From positions 1,897,001-1,961,000 of the forward strand of contig NZ_CP146077.1 of the NCBI RefSeq assembly GCF_037023725.1: a stretch of DNA of 64,000 nucleotides. The letters are read 5' to 3'. The position numbers and the translations under genes are program-made. Positions 1-10,283 of this stretch are shown here, piece by piece (positions within the stretch are counted from its first letter, which is position 1; each line of letters opens with the position of its first letter). The DNA comes from Pseudomonas bubulae. GTDB lineage: Bacteria > Pseudomonadota > Gammaproteobacteria > Pseudomonadales > Pseudomonadaceae. Under the pieces are notes generated by a model, which was not told where the DNA came from, ran no database searches, and saw only the letters and a program-made list of their open reading frames with translations.

Positions 1-449
1 TGAGCATTTTGTTCAGCGCCATGCCTCAGGAGCACGAGCGCAGCCTGGGTTTATGGCATGCCGAATGGGAAACCCTCCCCGAGATTTGTTGCGTGGTGTC
101 CGGCGCGCTGGTACAGGCGTTGAATATTGCCCGTGGGCTGGAAGTGGACAGTGAGCGCATGGCGCGCAACCTCGATCTGACCCACGGGCTGGTGCTGGCT
201 GAAGCAGTAAGCATTGTGCTGGCGCAGCGGGTAGGGCGCGAAACCGCGCATCATCTGCTGGAGCAGTGTTGCAAGCGGGCGGTGGCCGAAAAGCGCCATT
301 TACGTGGGGTGCTGGGCGAAGAGCCGCAAATCACCGCGCACCTCAGCGCGCAGGAACTGGATCGCCTGCTCGATCCGGCCCATTACCTTGGTCAGGCGAC
401 GACGTGGGTCGAACGTGCGCGGGCTGAACATTTTGCGTTGGTCCTCTAA
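1..449 (+). CDS. pcaB: 3-carboxy-cis,cis-muconate cycloisomerase, C-terminal part
   Basis: The reading frame is open at the left window edge, so this is the 3' part of a gene (about 149 codons visible). The stretch PQEHERSLGLWHAEWETLPE followed by a long helical C-terminus is typical of PcaB, a fumarase/aspartase-superfamily enzyme that cycloisomerises beta-carboxymuconate to gamma-carboxymuconolactone in protocatechuate degradation. The catalytic signature (GSSxMPxKxNP type) lies upstream and outside the window. The gene is followed after 11 bp by pcaD and then pcaC, the usual pcaBDC order in Pseudomonas, which strongly supports the assignment. The TTG at position 9 is only an internal codon, not the start. 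Confidence 0.9.
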   Translation, partial: SILFSAMPQEHERSLGLWHAEWETLPEICCVVSGALVQALNIARGLEVDSERMARNLDLTHGLVLAEAVSIVLAQRVGRETAHHLLEQCCKRAVAEKRHLRGVLGEEPQITAHLSAQELDRLLDPAHYLGQATTWVERARAEHFALVL

Positions 450-460
450 AGGAGAAACTC

Positions 461-1252
461 GTGGGACGTGTACAACTCGCTGAAGGTGAACTCAACTACC
501 GCCTGGACGGCCCGCAAGGTGCACCGGTGCTGGTGCTGTCCAATTCCCTGGGCACTGATCTGGGGATGTGGGACACGCAGATTGCGGCGTTCGCCGAGCA
601 CTTCCAGGTATTGCGCTACGACACCCGGGGTCATGGCCAGTCGTTGGTGACCGAAGGACCGTATAGCATTGAACAACTGGGCGGAGATGTTTTGGCGCTG
701 CTGGATGCGCTGCATATCGAGCGCGCGCATTTTTGCGGGTTGTCGATGGGTGGACTGATTGGCCAGTGGCTGGGGATCCATGCCGGTTCGCGGCTGCACA
801 AGCTGGTGGTGTGCAACACGGCTGCCAAAATTGGCGAGCCTGCGGTCTGGAATCCGCGCATCGAGATGGTTTTGCGTGAGGGTGCTGCGGCGATGGCGGG
901 GTTGCGTGATGCCTCCATTGCCCGCTGGTTTACCGCGGACTTCGCCCAGGCCAATCCCGGGCAGGCCAAGCGCATCACCGATATGCTGGCGGCCACTTCG
1001 CCCCAGGGCTATGTCGCCAATTGTGCTGCTGTGCGTGATGCAGATTTTCGCGATCAGTTGGGCGCAATCGAAGTGCCCATGCTGGTGATCGCGGGCACTG
1101 AAGATGCCGTCACGCCGCCTGCGGGCAGCCACTTCATTCAGGAACATGTGCGTGGCGCGCAGTACGCCGAGTTTTACGCCGCGCACCTGTCCAACGTGCA
1201 GGCAGGCGATGCTTTCAGCCAGCGCGTGCTGCAATTTTTGCAGGCAAGCTAA
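461..1252 (+). CDS. pcaD: 3-oxoadipate enol-lactonase
   Basis: Alpha/beta-hydrolase of 263 residues that hydrolyses beta-ketoadipate enol-lactone to beta-ketoadipate in the cytoplasm. The nucleophile elbow GLSMGG is at about residues 93-98 (Ser95). An acidic residue in GTEDAVTPP (about 215) and a late His complete a plausible triad, and the oxyanion region SNSLGTDLGMW is near residue 27. The start is GTG, chosen because a strong AGGAG lies about 7 bases upstream and the product then has the family length. It sits 11 bp after pcaB and about 10 bp before pcaC, so the three genes are almost certainly co-transcribed. In Pseudomonas the pca genes usually respond to PcaR with beta-ketoadipate; that promoter is outside the window. 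Confidence 0.93.
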   Translation: MGRVQLAEGELNYRLDGPQGAPVLVLSNSLGTDLGMWDTQIAAFAEHFQVLRYDTRGHGQSLVTEGPYSIEQLGGDVLALLDALHIERAHFCGLSMGGLIGQWLGIHAGSRLHKLVVCNTAAKIGEPAVWNPRIEMVLREGAAAMAGLRDASIARWFTADFAQANPGQAKRITDMLAATSPQGYVANCAAVRDADFRDQLGAIEVPMLVIAGTEDAVTPPAGSHFIQEHVRGAQYAEFYAAHLSNVQAGDAFSQRVLQFLQAS

Positions 1253-1262
1253 GGAGTTTTTT

Positions 1263-1655
1263 GTGGACGAGAAACAACGTTACAACGAGGGCATGCAAGT
1301 ACGCCGCGCAGTGCTGGGTGATGCCCATGTGGATCGCAGCCTCAATGCCCTGACCGAGTTCAACAGCGAGTTCCAGGAAATGATCACCCGCCACGCCTGG
1401 GGTGATATCTGGACTCGTCCGGGGTTGGCGCGCCATACCCGTAGCCTGATTACCATCGCGATGCTGATCGGCATGAACCGCAATGAAGAGCTGAAACTGC
1501 ATCTGCGCGCTGCGGCCAACAATGGCGTGACCCGGGCCGAGATCAAGGAAGTGATCATGCAGAGTGCTATCTATTGCGGGATTCCGGCGGCCAATGCGAC
1601 GTTTCATCTGGCTGAATCGGTGTGGGATGAATTGGGGGTTGAGTCGCGGGAGTAA
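1263..1655 (+). CDS. pcaC: 4-carboxymuconolactone decarboxylase
   Basis: A 130-residue protein of the AhpD-like carboxymuconolactone decarboxylase family. It decarboxylates gamma-carboxymuconolactone to beta-ketoadipate enol-lactone, the substrate of the upstream PcaD. The core RPGLARHTRSLITIAMLIGMN, the helix with HLRAAANNGVT and the segment EVIMQSAIYCGIPAANA are characteristic. The frame is open back to 1104, but the GTG at 1263 preceded by AAGGAG (1252-1257) gives the normal family length and avoids a long overlap with pcaD. It is the last gene of the pcaBDC unit; a bidirectional terminator follows. Confidence 0.92.
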   Translation: MDEKQRYNEGMQVRRAVLGDAHVDRSLNALTEFNSEFQEMITRHAWGDIWTRPGLARHTRSLITIAMLIGMNRNEELKLHLRAAANNGVTRAEIKEVIMQSAIYCGIPAANATFHLAESVWDELGVESRE

Positions 1656-1691
1656 CAGCGGCTACAGATCAATCTGCATCCCTAGCCTGAA

Positions 1692-1724
1692 ACAACAAAC
1701 CCGCCATAAGGCGGGTTTGTTGTT
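1692..1724. terminator. bidirectional rho-independent terminator between pcaC and ttgC
   Basis: An inverted repeat with arms AACAAACCCGCC and GGCGGGTTTGTT around a short ATAA loop lies in the gap between two convergent genes. T-rich flanks on both strands make it a likely shared terminator for pcaC (plus) and the efflux operon (minus). Confidence 0.85.
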
Positions 1725-1737
1725 TAACCGATACGCA

Positions 1738-3189
1738 TCAAGCCTTGGGTGGCTGATCCGAAACAGGGCGGTTTTGCCCGGTCTGTTCGTACCAGCCGCC
1801 ACCCAGCGCCTTGTACAGCGTGACTTCACTGGTCAGCTGCGAAAGACGGTCGGTGATCAACGATTGCTGCGCGCTGAACAACGAGCGCTGGGCATCGAGG
1901 AAGGTCAGGTTGCTGTCGATGCCAATCCGATAACGACGCTCGGCCAAACGGTAGTAATCCTGGTTGGCGTTGACGAAGTCGGTTTGCGCCTGCAACTGCT
2001 GGTTGTAGGTTTGACGCGCTGCCAGACCGTCAGAAACTTCCTGGAAGGCGGTCTGGATTGTTTTCTCGTACTGGGAAACGGTGATCTCTTTCTGGATTTT
2101 TGCGTAGTCCAGGCTGGCGCGCAAAGCCCCTGCGTTAAAGATCGGCAAGTTGATTTGCGGTGAGAACAACCAGGTGCCCGAGCCGCCCTTGAACAGCCCC
2201 GACAGGTCAGGGCTCAAGGTCCCGGCATTGGCCGTGAGGCTGATGCTCGGGAAAAACGCTGCCCGCGCCGCGCCGATGTTGGCGTTGGCGGCCAGCAACT
2301 TGTGCTCGGCTTCAAGGATGTCCGGACGACGTTGCAGCAAGTCCGATGGCAAGCCAGCCGGTACTTCGCTCAACAGGTCGGCTGCCAGCGGTTGGGCTGC
2401 CGGCAGGTTGTCCGGGATGGTGCTGCCCAGCAACAGCGCGAGGCTGTTCTGATCTTGCGCCACCTGACGGGTGTAGCGGGCCAGCTGCACCTTGGCGTTT
2501 TCCACCGAGGTACGCGACTGGCTGACTTCAAGGGCCGAGGCCACACCGACTTCATTGCTGCGCAAAGTGAGCTTGTAGCTCTCATCGAACGCCTTGAGGG
2601 TGTCTTCGGTGAGCTTGAGCAGCTCTTTGTCAGCCTGCCAGGTCAGGTAGGCATTGGCGACGCTGGCCACCAGACTGATCTGGGTGCTGCGTCGGGCTTC
2701 TTCGGTTGCAAAGTAGTTCTGCAACGCCTGATCGCTCAGGCTGCGAACCCGGCCGAACAGGTCCAGCTCGTATGCACTGACCCCAAGGGTCGCCGAATAA
2801 GAACTGGTGATGCTCGACTCGCCGGTTTGCGACATGTTGGCCGGAGTACGTTGACGGCTACCGCTGCCAGAGGCCGAAACCGCCGGGAACAGATCGGCGC
2901 GCTGGATGCGGTACTGCGCGGCATAGGCGTCGATGTTCAACGCCGCGACGCGCAGGTCGCGGTTGTTGACCAGAGCCGTCTGGATCAGCTGCTGCAGCGC
3001 CGGGTCATGGAAAAACTGACGCCAGCCCTGTTCCGCAGCGGCCTTGCTGGCCGCCTCGGTTGGCGAGTAGGCCGGGCCTTGCGGGTATTGCGCCGCTACC
3101 GGCGCTTCAGGGCGCTGGTAGTCGGGGATCAGCGAGCAGCCGCCGAGCGTAAACGCTGCAACAGCTACTGCGAGAAGCGACTTGCTCAT
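1738..3189 (-). CDS. ttgC: RND efflux outer-membrane channel lipoprotein (TtgC/OprM family)
   Basis: A 483-residue outer-membrane factor of the NodT/OprM family, the exit duct of a tripartite drug pump. The N-terminus [19 protein letters not shown] is a lipoprotein signal with the lipobox LGGC and acylated Cys18. Two repeated OEP domains follow, with the typical [14 protein letters not shown] and [30 protein letters not shown] segments. The start codon overlaps the stop of ttgB by 4 bp (ATGA), so translation is probably coupled. It is the last gene of a three-gene operon orthologous to TtgABC of P. putida, EmhABC of P. fluorescens or MexAB-OprM of P. aeruginosa. The exact species name is uncertain; the function is not. 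Confidence 0.93.
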   Translation of the reverse strand: MSKSLLAVAVAAFTLGGCSLIPDYQRPEAPVAAQYPQGPAYSPTEAASKAAAEQGWRQFFHDPALQQLIQTALVNNRDLRVAALNIDAYAAQYRIQRADLFPAVSASGSGSRQRTPANMSQTGESSITSSYSATLGVSAYELDLFGRVRSLSDQALQNYFATEEARRSTQISLVASVANAYLTWQADKELLKLTEDTLKAFDESYKLTLRSNEVGVASALEVSQSRTSVENAKVQLARYTRQVAQDQNSLALLLGSTIPDNLPAAQPLAADLLSEVPAGLPSDLLQRRPDILEAEHKLLAANANIGAARAAFFPSISLTANAGTLSPDLSGLFKGGSGTWLFSPQINLPIFNAGALRASLDYAKIQKEITVSQYEKTIQTAFQEVSDGLAARQTYNQQLQAQTDFVNANQDYYRLAERRYRIGIDSNLTFLDAQRSLFSAQQSLITDRLSQLTSEVTLYKALGGGWYEQTGQNRPVSDQPPKA

Positions 3190-6100
3190 TGGCCAGCCTC
3201 TTGGTTTGGAGTTTTAGTCAGATCCACTTTCTTTTCCGTATCTTTATTCTTGCCGCCGCCAATGGACGATACGGCCACAAAGAACAGCGGTACCCAGAAC
3301 ACGGCCAGTACGGTGGCGGTGATCATGCCACCGATAACACCGGTACCAATAGCGTGCTGGCTGCCCGAGCCTGCGCCCGTGGAGATGGCCAGTGGAACCA
3401 CACCCAGTACGAAGGCCAGGGAGGTCATGATGATCGGACGCAGACGCATGCGGCACGCCTCGATCGCGGCATCCACCAGGCTTCGTCCCTGCTCATGCAG
3501 TTCCTTGGCAAACTCGACGATCAGAATGGCGTTTTTCGAGGCCAGACCGATGGTCGTAAGCAAGCCCACCTGGAAGTACACGTCGTTGGACAACCCGCGC
3601 AGGCTGGTGGCCATAAGCGCACCAATGATCCCCAGGGGTACGACCAGCATCACCGCAATCGGGATCGACCAGCTTTCGTACAGTGCTGCAAGGCACAGGA
3701 ATACCATCAGCAAGGAAATAGCGTACAGGGCAGGCGCTTGCGAACCTGACAGACGTTCCTCGTAAGACAGCCCCGTCCAGGAAATACCTACACCCGCTGG
3801 CAACTTCTTGGCCAGGGCTTCGACCTCAGCCATGGCTTGACCGCTGGTATAGCCCGGAGCCGGAGCGCCGAGAATTTCCATCGCTTCTACGCCGTTGTAA
3901 CGCGACAGCTTGGGTGGGCCGTAGATCCACTCGCCCTTGGCGAAGGCCGAGAATGGCACCATGGTTCCCTGATCGTTACGCACGTACCACTTCTTCAGGT
4001 CTTCGGGGTTCATCCGCGAGTCAGCTTCGCCTTGCAGGAATACCTTTTTGACTCGACCGTGGTCGATGAAGTCGTTGACATAACTGGCACCGAGACCAAT
4101 GGACAGGGTGTTGTTGATGTCCGAAATGCTCAGGCCCAGGGCGCGAGCGGCCTCATCGTCGATCAGCAGCTTGTATTGCGGTTCATCGTTCAGACCGTTC
4201 GGACGTACGCCCGCCAGGATCTTGCTTTGAGCCGCCATCCCCAGGAACTGATTGCGTGCAGCCATCAGTTTCTCGTGGCCAATGCCGGAGCGGTCTTGCA
4301 GGTACACGTCGAAACCGGTGGCGTTACCCAGTTCCATTACAGCAGGCGGGGCAAAAGCGAACACCATTGCATCGCGGTAGCTGGAGAACACTTTCTGCGC
4401 CCGTGCAGCCAGTGCAAATACACTGTTGTCGGAATCGCGCTCGCCCCACGGCTTGAGCATGATGAACGCCAGGCCGGAGCTCTGGCCACGGCCGGCGAAG
4501 TTGAAGCCGTTTACGGTAAACACCGAAGACACAGCGTCCGACTCATCGGCCAGCAGGTATTCGCGCATCCGGTCGATCACTTGCTGGGTGCGCTCTGCAG
4601 TGGTGCCTGCCGGTGTTTGAACCTGTGCAAACAGTACGCCCTGGTCTTCTTCCGGGAGGAAGGAGGTAGGGATACGGGTAAACAGGAACACCATGCCAAC
4701 CACAATCAGCACATAAGCCAGCAGGTACGGAGCCTTGTGCCGCAGAATGCTGCCGACACCTTTTTCATAGCGTTTCACGCCATTGTCGAAGGTCCGGTTG
4801 AACCAGCCGAAGAAACCGCGCTTGTTCTCGCCGTGATCACCCTTCTGGATTGGCTTGAGCATGGTGGCGCACAGGGCCGGGGTGAAGATCAGGGCAACCA
4901 GTACCGACAGGCCCATCGCCGACACGATAGTGATCGAGAACTGGCGATAGATCACACCCGTGGAGCCGCTGAAGAAGGCCATCGGCAGCAATACCGCCGA
5001 CAACACCAGCGCAATACCTACCAGGGCACCCTGGATCTGCTCCATGGATTTCTTGGTGGCTTCCTTGGGCGGCAGTCCTTCTTCGGACATGACCCGCTCA
5101 ACGTTTTCAACCACCACGATCGCATCGTCCACCAGCAAGCCGATGGCCAGTACCATACCGAACATGGTCAGGGTGTTGATGCTGAAGCCTGCAGCGGCCA
5201 GGATCCCGAAGGTACCCAGCAATACAACCGGTACTGTCATCGTGGTGATGATGGTGGCGCGGAAGTTTTGCAGGAACAGGAACATCACCAGGAACACCAG
5301 TACAACCGCTTCGACCAGGGTGTGCACCACACCTTCGATCGATGCCGAAACCACAGGCGTGGTGTCGTACGGGTAAACGACTTTCATACCTTCCGGGAAG
5401 AAGGGTTCCAGGCCGTTGATGGTTTCACGCAATGCCTTTGCCGTGTCCAGAGCGTTGGAGCCCGGGGCCAGCTTAATCGCGATACCCGATGCCGGTTTGC
5501 CGTTGAATTGTGCGCTGACGCTGTAGTTCTCACCACCCAGGGCAACATCTGCGACATCGCTCAGGCGTACCTGGGAGCCGTCGGTGTTGACCTTGAGCAG
5601 GATCTTTTTGAACTCTTCAGCCGTTTGCAGACGGGTTTTGCCGATGATGGTCGCGTTCAGCTCCTGACCCTTGACGGCAGGCAGGCCGCCCAGTTGCCCG
5701 GAGGACACCTGAACGTTCTGTGCGCTGATGGCCGATTTAACATCCACCGGAGTCAGGTTGTATTTGTTCAGCTTGACCGGGTCGAGCCAGATACGCATGG
5801 CGTACTGGGCGCCGAACACCTGGAAGTCGCCCACACCTTCGGTACGGGAGATCGGGTCCTGCATGTTGGAAACGATGTAGTTGGACAGGTCGTCCTTGTT
5901 CATGCTGCCGTTTTCAGACACCACACCAATAACCATCAGGAAGTTTTTCACTGCCTTGGTTACACGGATACCTTGCTGCTGTACCTCTTGCGGTAGCAGG
6001 GGGGTCGCCAGGTTGAGCTTGTTCTGTACCTGGACCTGTGCGGTGTCAGGGTCAGTACCTTGCTCGAATGTGGCGGTGATGCTCATGCTGCCGTCGGAGT

Positions 6101-6347
6101 TACTTTCCGATGACACATAGCGCAGGTGGTCGATACCGTTGAGCTGTTGCTCGATCACCTGAACCACGGTGTCCTGCACGGTTTGCGCCGAAGCGCCCGG
6201 GTAGGTCACGGAGATCGAAATGGCCGGTGGTGCAATGCTCGGGTACTGGTTGATCGGCAACTTCAGGATCGATAGAGCCCCGACCAGCATGATCACCAGG
6301 GCTATAACCCAGGCGAAAATCGGACGGTCGATAAAAAATTTCGACAT
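3186..6347 (-). CDS. ttgB: RND multidrug efflux transporter (TtgB/MexB/EmhB type)
   Basis: A 1053-residue inner-membrane proton/drug antiporter of the HAE-1 family, full length. The first transmembrane segment starts at [20 protein letters not shown]. The proton-relay motif [18 protein letters not shown] in TM4 carries the paired Asp residues, and [15 protein letters not shown] in TM10 carries the conserved Lys. Two large periplasmic loops show the normal porter and docking domain pattern. It exports hydrophobic drugs and solvents together with the periplasmic adaptor upstream and the OprM-type channel downstream. Only 3 bases separate it from ttgA, so the operon is compact. Expression should be controlled by the divergent TetR repressor. 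Confidence 0.95.
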   Translation of the reverse strand: MSKFFIDRPIFAWVIALVIMLVGALSILKLPINQYPSIAPPAISISVTYPGASAQTVQDTVVQVIEQQLNGIDHLRYVSSESNSDGSMSITATFEQGTDPDTAQVQVQNKLNLATPLLPQEVQQQGIRVTKAVKNFLMVIGVVSENGSMNKDDLSNYIVSNMQDPISRTEGVGDFQVFGAQYAMRIWLDPVKLNKYNLTPVDVKSAISAQNVQVSSGQLGGLPAVKGQELNATIIGKTRLQTAEEFKKILLKVNTDGSQVRLSDVADVALGGENYSVSAQFNGKPASGIAIKLAPGSNALDTAKALRETINGLEPFFPEGMKVVYPYDTTPVVSASIEGVVHTLVEAVVLVFLVMFLFLQNFRATIITTMTVPVVLLGTFGILAAAGFSINTLTMFGMVLAIGLLVDDAIVVVENVERVMSEEGLPPKEATKKSMEQIQGALVGIALVLSAVLLPMAFFSGSTGVIYRQFSITIVSAMGLSVLVALIFTPALCATMLKPIQKGDHGENKRGFFGWFNRTFDNGVKRYEKGVGSILRHKAPYLLAYVLIVVGMVFLFTRIPTSFLPEEDQGVLFAQVQTPAGTTAERTQQVIDRMREYLLADESDAVSSVFTVNGFNFAGRGQSSGLAFIMLKPWGERDSDNSVFALAARAQKVFSSYRDAMVFAFAPPAVMELGNATGFDVYLQDRSGIGHEKLMAARNQFLGMAAQSKILAGVRPNGLNDEPQYKLLIDDEAARALGLSISDINNTLSIGLGASYVNDFIDHGRVKKVFLQGEADSRMNPEDLKKWYVRNDQGTMVPFSAFAKGEWIYGPPKLSRYNGVEAMEILGAPAPGYTSGQAMAEVEALAKKLPAGVGISWTGLSYEERLSGSQAPALYAISLLMVFLCLAALYESWSIPIAVMLVVPLGIIGALMATSLRGLSNDVYFQVGLLTTIGLASKNAILIVEFAKELHEQGRSLVDAAIEACRMRLRPIIMTSLAFVLGVVPLAISTGAGSGSQHAIGTGVIGGMITATVLAVFWVPLFFVAVSSIGGGKNKDTEKKVDLTKTPNQEAGQ

Positions 6348-6350
6348 GGT

Positions 6351-7502
6351 TTATTCCCCTTTACTGCCTGCAGCTTTTTCTGTTGCCGGGGCAGATGCCG
6401 GGGTTTCGCCTTGTGGCTTGTCCATGATCTTGACTTCAATGCCAGGCTTGATGAATTGCAGGCCATCAGTAATCAGACGGTCGCCAGGGTTCAGGCCTTT
6501 CTCAACCAGCCAGTTGCTGCCAACGGTGCGCGAAGCTTGCAGTACACGCAGCTCAACCTTGTTGTCCGGTCCAACGATCATTGCAGTCGGTTGGCCCTTG
6601 AGGTTGTGGGTCACGCCGATTTGCGGTGCCAGGATCGCATTGCTGTCGATGCCTGCTTCCAGCTGCGCGTGGACAAACATGCCCGGCAACAGGGTTTCGT
6701 CAGGGTTCGGGAACACTGCGCGCAGGGTGACGGAACCGGTGGTTTCATCAACCGAGACTTCGGCGAACTCAAGGCGACCTTCCTGGCCGTACTCGCTGCC
6801 GTCAGGCAGGGTCAGCTTGACCTTGGCGGCGTTTTCACCGGCCTTCTTCAAACGGCCACTGGCCAGGTCACGGCGCAGTTCGAGCATTTCTACCGAGGAC
6901 TGGGTCACGTCAACATAGATCGGGTCCAGTTGGGTGATCACGGCCAATGCATTGGCCTGGCCACTGGTGACCAGTGCACCTTCGGTGTACAGCGAGCGAC
7001 CGATGCGGCCGGTCAGCGGCGCCAGCACCTTGGTGTAGCGCAGGTTAACCTGGGCGGTGTTCAGCGCGGCTTCTGCTTCCAGGCGGGCGGCTTCGGCGTT
7101 GTCGTATTCCTGACGGCTTACGGCTTGCTCGGCGACCAGTTGCTTGTAGCGCTGAGCCAGTGATTTTGCCGATTGCAGGGTGGCGCGGGCGCTGAGTACG
7201 GCGCTTTCATAGATCGCCGGATCGATTTGATAGAGCTGCTGGCCGATCTTGACGTCACTGCCTTCTTTAAAGAAGCGCTTGAGGATGATGCCGTTTACCT
7301 GCGGGCGTACTTCTGCCGAACGATATGACGCGGTGCGGCCAGGCAGATCGGTGGTCAAGGTAAATGGCTGGGTTTTCAGCGTGACAACGCCGACCTGAGG
7401 GATTTGCGGGGCAGGTGCTGCCTCTTCCTTTTTGCATCCGCTGAGCAGCGAAGCAAGGGCGATGGCAGCAACCAGAGCGGTAACAGCTGGCTTGAATTGC
7501 AT
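6351..7502 (-). CDS. ttgA: RND efflux periplasmic adaptor lipoprotein (TtgA/MexA type)
   Basis: Membrane-fusion protein of 383 residues linking the RND pump to the outer-membrane channel. From the chosen ATG the N-terminus has a lipoprotein signal ending LASLLSGC (Cys23). It is followed by the barrel-sandwich (lipoyl) halves, an alpha-helical hairpin around residues 100-170 and a beta-barrel domain. The frame is open to 7535, but that start would add eleven residues ahead of a perfectly placed signal peptide, so 7502 is preferred. It is the first gene of the ttgABC operon, downstream of a TtgR operator-like sequence at 7592-7623. Confidence 0.93.
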   Translation of the reverse strand: MQFKPAVTALVAAIALASLLSGCKKEEAAPAPQIPQVGVVTLKTQPFTLTTDLPGRTASYRSAEVRPQVNGIILKRFFKEGSDVKIGQQLYQIDPAIYESAVLSARATLQSAKSLAQRYKQLVAEQAVSRQEYDNAEAARLEAEAALNTAQVNLRYTKVLAPLTGRIGRSLYTEGALVTSGQANALAVITQLDPIYVDVTQSSVEMLELRRDLASGRLKKAGENAAKVKLTLPDGSEYGQEGRLEFAEVSVDETTGSVTLRAVFPNPDETLLPGMFVHAQLEAGIDSNAILAPQIGVTHNLKGQPTAMIVGPDNKVELRVLQASRTVGSNWLVEKGLNPGDRLITDGLQFIKPGIEVKIMDKPQGETPASAPATEKAAGSKGE

Positions 7503-7591
7503 GAAGATCCTCGGGTCAGGCACGCGAAAGCGCACAAGAATAGTGGAAGGGTAAAGAAAGCTGTTCCGGGTGGATAAATAGCTTGCTAAGT

Positions 7592-7623
7592 AATATACTT
7601 ACATTCGTGTCTGTTTGTAAATA
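7592..7623. promoter_or_regulatory. TtgR/EmhR operator in the ttgA-ttgR intergenic region
   Basis: Read on the minus strand the segment begins TATTTACAAACA and ends GAATGTAAGTATAT. This matches, apart from a few central bases, the TtgR operator I recall from the P. putida ttgR-ttgA region. It lies about 90 bp before the ttgA start and about 145 bp before ttgR, so it can repress both divergent promoters. The identification rests on remembered consensus, not on a search. Confidence 0.82.
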
Positions 7624-7767
7624 GTGGGACGCTGTCTCGCCAAGCCTTACAGCGCCATTTTTCATGCGTGTAGTAGACCGGGATAAGGCATAACAAGCGC
7701 CACCCGATGTTGGTCCGGGCAAGTGACCGTAGAGGCCCGGATCCTTCTGATTGAGGTTTTTATTGCC

Positions 7768-8424
7768 ATGGTGCGTCGTACCAAAGAAGAAGCTCTTGAG
7801 ACCCGGAGCAAAATCCTCGAAGCGGCCGAACAGGCCTTCTATGAGCGCGGGGTTGCCCGCACGACGCTGGCTGATATCGCCACACTGGCGGGTGTCACCC
7901 GTGGTGCCATTTACTGGCACTTCAGCAACAAGGCCGAGTTGGTTCAAGCCATGCTCGACAGCTTGAATGAGCCTCTGGATGAAATGGCCAGGGCAAGCGA
8001 AAGCGAGAACGAAGTCGACCCGCTTGGCTGCATGCGCCAATTGCTGATTCACTTGTTTCGCCAGGTTGCCATTGACCCAAAAACCCGGCGTATCAATGAA
8101 ATTTTGTTCCATAAGTGCGAATTCACTGACGAAATGTGTGATTTACGGGCTCAACGCCAGATGGCGATGCTCGATTGCAACAGCAGGATCGAGCTGGCCC
8201 TGAGCAATGCCATTCATCGTCAACAGCTCCCTGAAAATCTGGATGTTCGCCGTGCTGCCATCTGCCTGCATGCCTATATCGACGGAATACTCGGACAATG
8301 GCTGCTGGTTCCCGACAGCTTTGACCTGTACACACACGCGCAATCCTGGGTCGATACGGGGCTGGACATGCTGCGCACAAGCCCAGCTTTAAGAAACTCC
8401 GGCAATATCCGAGAGGGAGTCTAG
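7768..8424 (+). CDS. ttgR: TetR-family efflux repressor (TtgR/EmhR/NalC-like)
   Basis: A 218-residue TetR regulator. The N-terminal helix-turn-helix contains [21 protein letters not shown] and the recognition helix [15 protein letters not shown], where the YWHF core is typical of the AcrR/TtgR subgroup. The C-terminal domain is the AcrR-type ligand pocket. The frame opens at 7723, but [13 protein letters not shown] at 7768 is the conserved N-terminus. It is divergent from ttgABC with the operator between them, so it should bind drugs or plant phenolics and release repression of both itself and the pump. Confidence 0.92.
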   Translation: MVRRTKEEALETRSKILEAAEQAFYERGVARTTLADIATLAGVTRGAIYWHFSNKAELVQAMLDSLNEPLDEMARASESENEVDPLGCMRQLLIHLFRQVAIDPKTRRINEILFHKCEFTDEMCDLRAQRQMAMLDCNSRIELALSNAIHRQQLPENLDVRRAAICLHAYIDGILGQWLLVPDSFDLYTHAQSWVDTGLDMLRTSPALRNSGNIREGV

Positions 8425-8817
8425 TAGGCTCAAGCAATAAGGCGAGTGAAGATTTTGCCCTTTGGGCCATTTGATGGCAGATGGCATTTATATACGTCTG
8501 GCCCGCGGGTTTAAAGTTAGCGAGCTAAGTATTTTGTAGCTAAATTGTTATCGTTTAGTTAAACGTCCCACAGCCAGATGTAATTAATCCTAAGCGATTG
8601 CGGATTAAGGATTACTGAACGGCGGCATCTTTCTCGGTTATTTTTTCCAATCAACCCTTCCTGCCTTGGCTTCCCCTACACTTGAGCAACGCTTTGGCCT
8701 CAGGCCAGAGCTGCCAGCAACGGGGGAGCGGGCAACTGCCAGGCTGTTTTCCTCTCCCGACTGAAGCAAACAGACTGCGACGGTGTGGTGTGTCGTGGAC
8801 AATTCGAGGAATAACAA
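8425..8817. other. 393-bp intergenic region between ttgR and scoA
   Basis: No coding sequence is visible. The stretch contains the palindrome TTAGCGAGCTAA at 8517-8528. An inverted pair, TAATCCT and AAGGATTA, lies near 8583-8613, and a short G/C-rich hairpin near 8691-8709. These could be operator sites for the scoAB promoter. I cannot place a confident -35/-10 pair. Confidence 0.4.
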
Positions 8818-9516
8818 GTGAACAAGATTTACTCGAGTGCTGAATCCGCTTTGCAAGGCCTGGTCGAAGACGGCATGACCCTGGCTGTAGGCGGTTTTGG
8901 CTTGTGCGGTATCCCCGAAGCGCTGATCGCGGCTTTGCGCGATACCGGCAAGCGCGAGCTGACGGTGATCAGCAATAACGCCGGGGTTGACGGATTTGGT
9001 CTGGGGCAACTGCTGGAAACGCGCCAGATTCGCAAAATGATTTCTTCCTATGTTGGCGAGAACAAAGAGTTCGAGCGCCAGTACCTGGCGGGCGAGCTGG
9101 AGCTTGAGTTCACCCCGCAAGGCACCCTTGCGGAAAAGCTGCGGGCGGGCGGGGCGGGTATCCCGGCGTTCTTTACCAAGACTGGCTACGGCACGCTGGT
9201 AGCTGAAGGCAAGGAAACCCGGGAGTTCGATGGCGAGTGGTATGTCATGGAGCGTTCACTGCGCGCCGATGTAGCCCTGGTCAAGGCCTGGAAGGCCGAT
9301 ACCTCTGGCAACCTGCTATTCAATAAAACGGCACGCAACTTCAACCCTTTGGCGGCCATGGCGGCCAAGGTGTGTGTGGTGGAAGTGGAAGAGATTGTCG
9401 AGGTTGGCGAGATCGAGCCCGATCAGGTGCATTTGCCCGGGATTTACGTACAACGGCTGGTGCTCAACGCTGCGCCGGAAAAACGCATTGAACATCGCAC
9501 TGTGCGGAGCGCCTGA
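8818..9516 (+). CDS. scoA: succinyl-CoA:3-ketoacid CoA-transferase subunit A
   Basis: A 232-residue family I CoA-transferase alpha subunit. The segment [13 protein letters not shown] near the N-terminus and [22 protein letters not shown] near the C-terminus are typical of ScoA rather than of PcaI, which has a different N-terminus. Together with ScoB it moves CoA from succinyl-CoA to acetoacetate or another 3-oxoacid. The start is GTG, preceded by GAGGAATAAC. scoB follows after 2 bp. No acetoacetyl-CoA thiolase lies beside it, so the physiological substrate is inferred from family only. Confidence 0.88.
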   Translation: MNKIYSSAESALQGLVEDGMTLAVGGFGLCGIPEALIAALRDTGKRELTVISNNAGVDGFGLGQLLETRQIRKMISSYVGENKEFERQYLAGELELEFTPQGTLAEKLRAGGAGIPAFFTKTGYGTLVAEGKETREFDGEWYVMERSLRADVALVKAWKADTSGNLLFNKTARNFNPLAAMAAKVCVVEVEEIVEVGEIEPDQVHLPGIYVQRLVLNAAPEKRIEHRTVRSA

Positions 9517-9518
9517 CC

Positions 9519-10148
9519 ATGGCCTGGACTCGTGAAGAAATGGCGCATCGTGCCGCCCAAGAACTGCAGGACGGTTTCTACGTCAACCTGGGTATCGGTT
9601 TGCCCACCCTGGTGGCGAACTACATTCCTGAAGGTATGGATGTGTGGTTGCAAAGCGAAAATGGCCTGCTGGGCATTGGTCCGTTTCCGACTGACGATGA
9701 AGTCGATGCCGACCTGATCAACGCCGGCAAGCAAACCATCACGACTTTGCCGGGGAGCAGCTTCTTCAACAGTGCCGATTCGTTCGCGATGATTCGTGGC
9801 GGTCATATCAACTTGTCGATTCTGGGGGCGATGCAGGTGTCCGAGAAGGGCGACCTGGCCAACTGGATGATCCCCGGCAAGATGGTCAAGGGCATGGGCG
9901 GGGCGATGGATCTGGTAGCCGGGGTCAAGCGCGTTGTCGTGCTGATGGAGCACACGGCCAAGGGCGGCGTCCATAAACTGCTCAAGCAGTGTGATCTGCC
10001 GCTGACGGGCGTGGCCGTGGTCGACCGGATTATCACCGACCTGGCCGTGCTGGATGTGACCGGGCAAGGACTCAAGCTGGTGGAACTGGCGCCGGGAGTC
10101 ACCCGCGAGCAGCTTCAAGAGGCCACGGGCTGCGCAATCAACGGTTAG
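9519..10148 (+). CDS. scoB: succinyl-CoA:3-ketoacid CoA-transferase subunit B
   Basis: A 209-residue beta subunit of the family I CoA-transferase. The motif [10 protein letters not shown] near residue 46 carries the Glu (about residue 47) that forms the covalent glutamyl-CoA intermediate. [23 protein letters not shown] is the conserved middle block. It starts 2 bp after the scoA stop, so the two subunits are made in equal amounts. A rho-independent hairpin follows at 10247. Confidence 0.9.
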   Translation: MAWTREEMAHRAAQELQDGFYVNLGIGLPTLVANYIPEGMDVWLQSENGLLGIGPFPTDDEVDADLINAGKQTITTLPGSSFFNSADSFAMIRGGHINLSILGAMQVSEKGDLANWMIPGKMVKGMGGAMDLVAGVKRVVVLMEHTAKGGVHKLLKQCDLPLTGVAVVDRIITDLAVLDVTGQGLKLVELAPGVTREQLQEATGCAING

Positions 10149-10246
10149 GAGCCAAGCCTCTGGTAGCAAGTGCCGTAGAAACGAGGCTGCTGCTACGCAG
10201 ACGACTGCCTTCTAGTTTTAAGGTGTTTTCGCCGAGTCAAATACGC

Positions 10247-10274
10247 AAAAAGCCCCAAAAGGGGCTTTTTGCTT
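10247..10274. terminator. rho-independent terminator between scoB and fdxA
   Basis: A short hairpin with arms AAAAGCCCC and GGGGCTTTT lies between convergent scoB and fdxA. The A and T runs on either side allow it to work in both directions. Confidence 0.85.
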
Positions 10275-10283
10275 AAACGTGAA

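Noticed and set aside
3837..5996. 719-codon open frame on the plus strand
   Set aside because: It lies fully antisense to ttgB, has no recognisable domain and has the His/Gln/Val-rich composition of a shadow frame in high-GC coding DNA.
8818..10148. 3-oxoadipate CoA-transferase (pcaIJ), suggested by the nearby pca genes
   Set aside because: The alpha subunit N-terminus ([13 protein letters not shown]) is of the ScoA type, not PcaI, and a drug-efflux operon separates it from pcaBDC.
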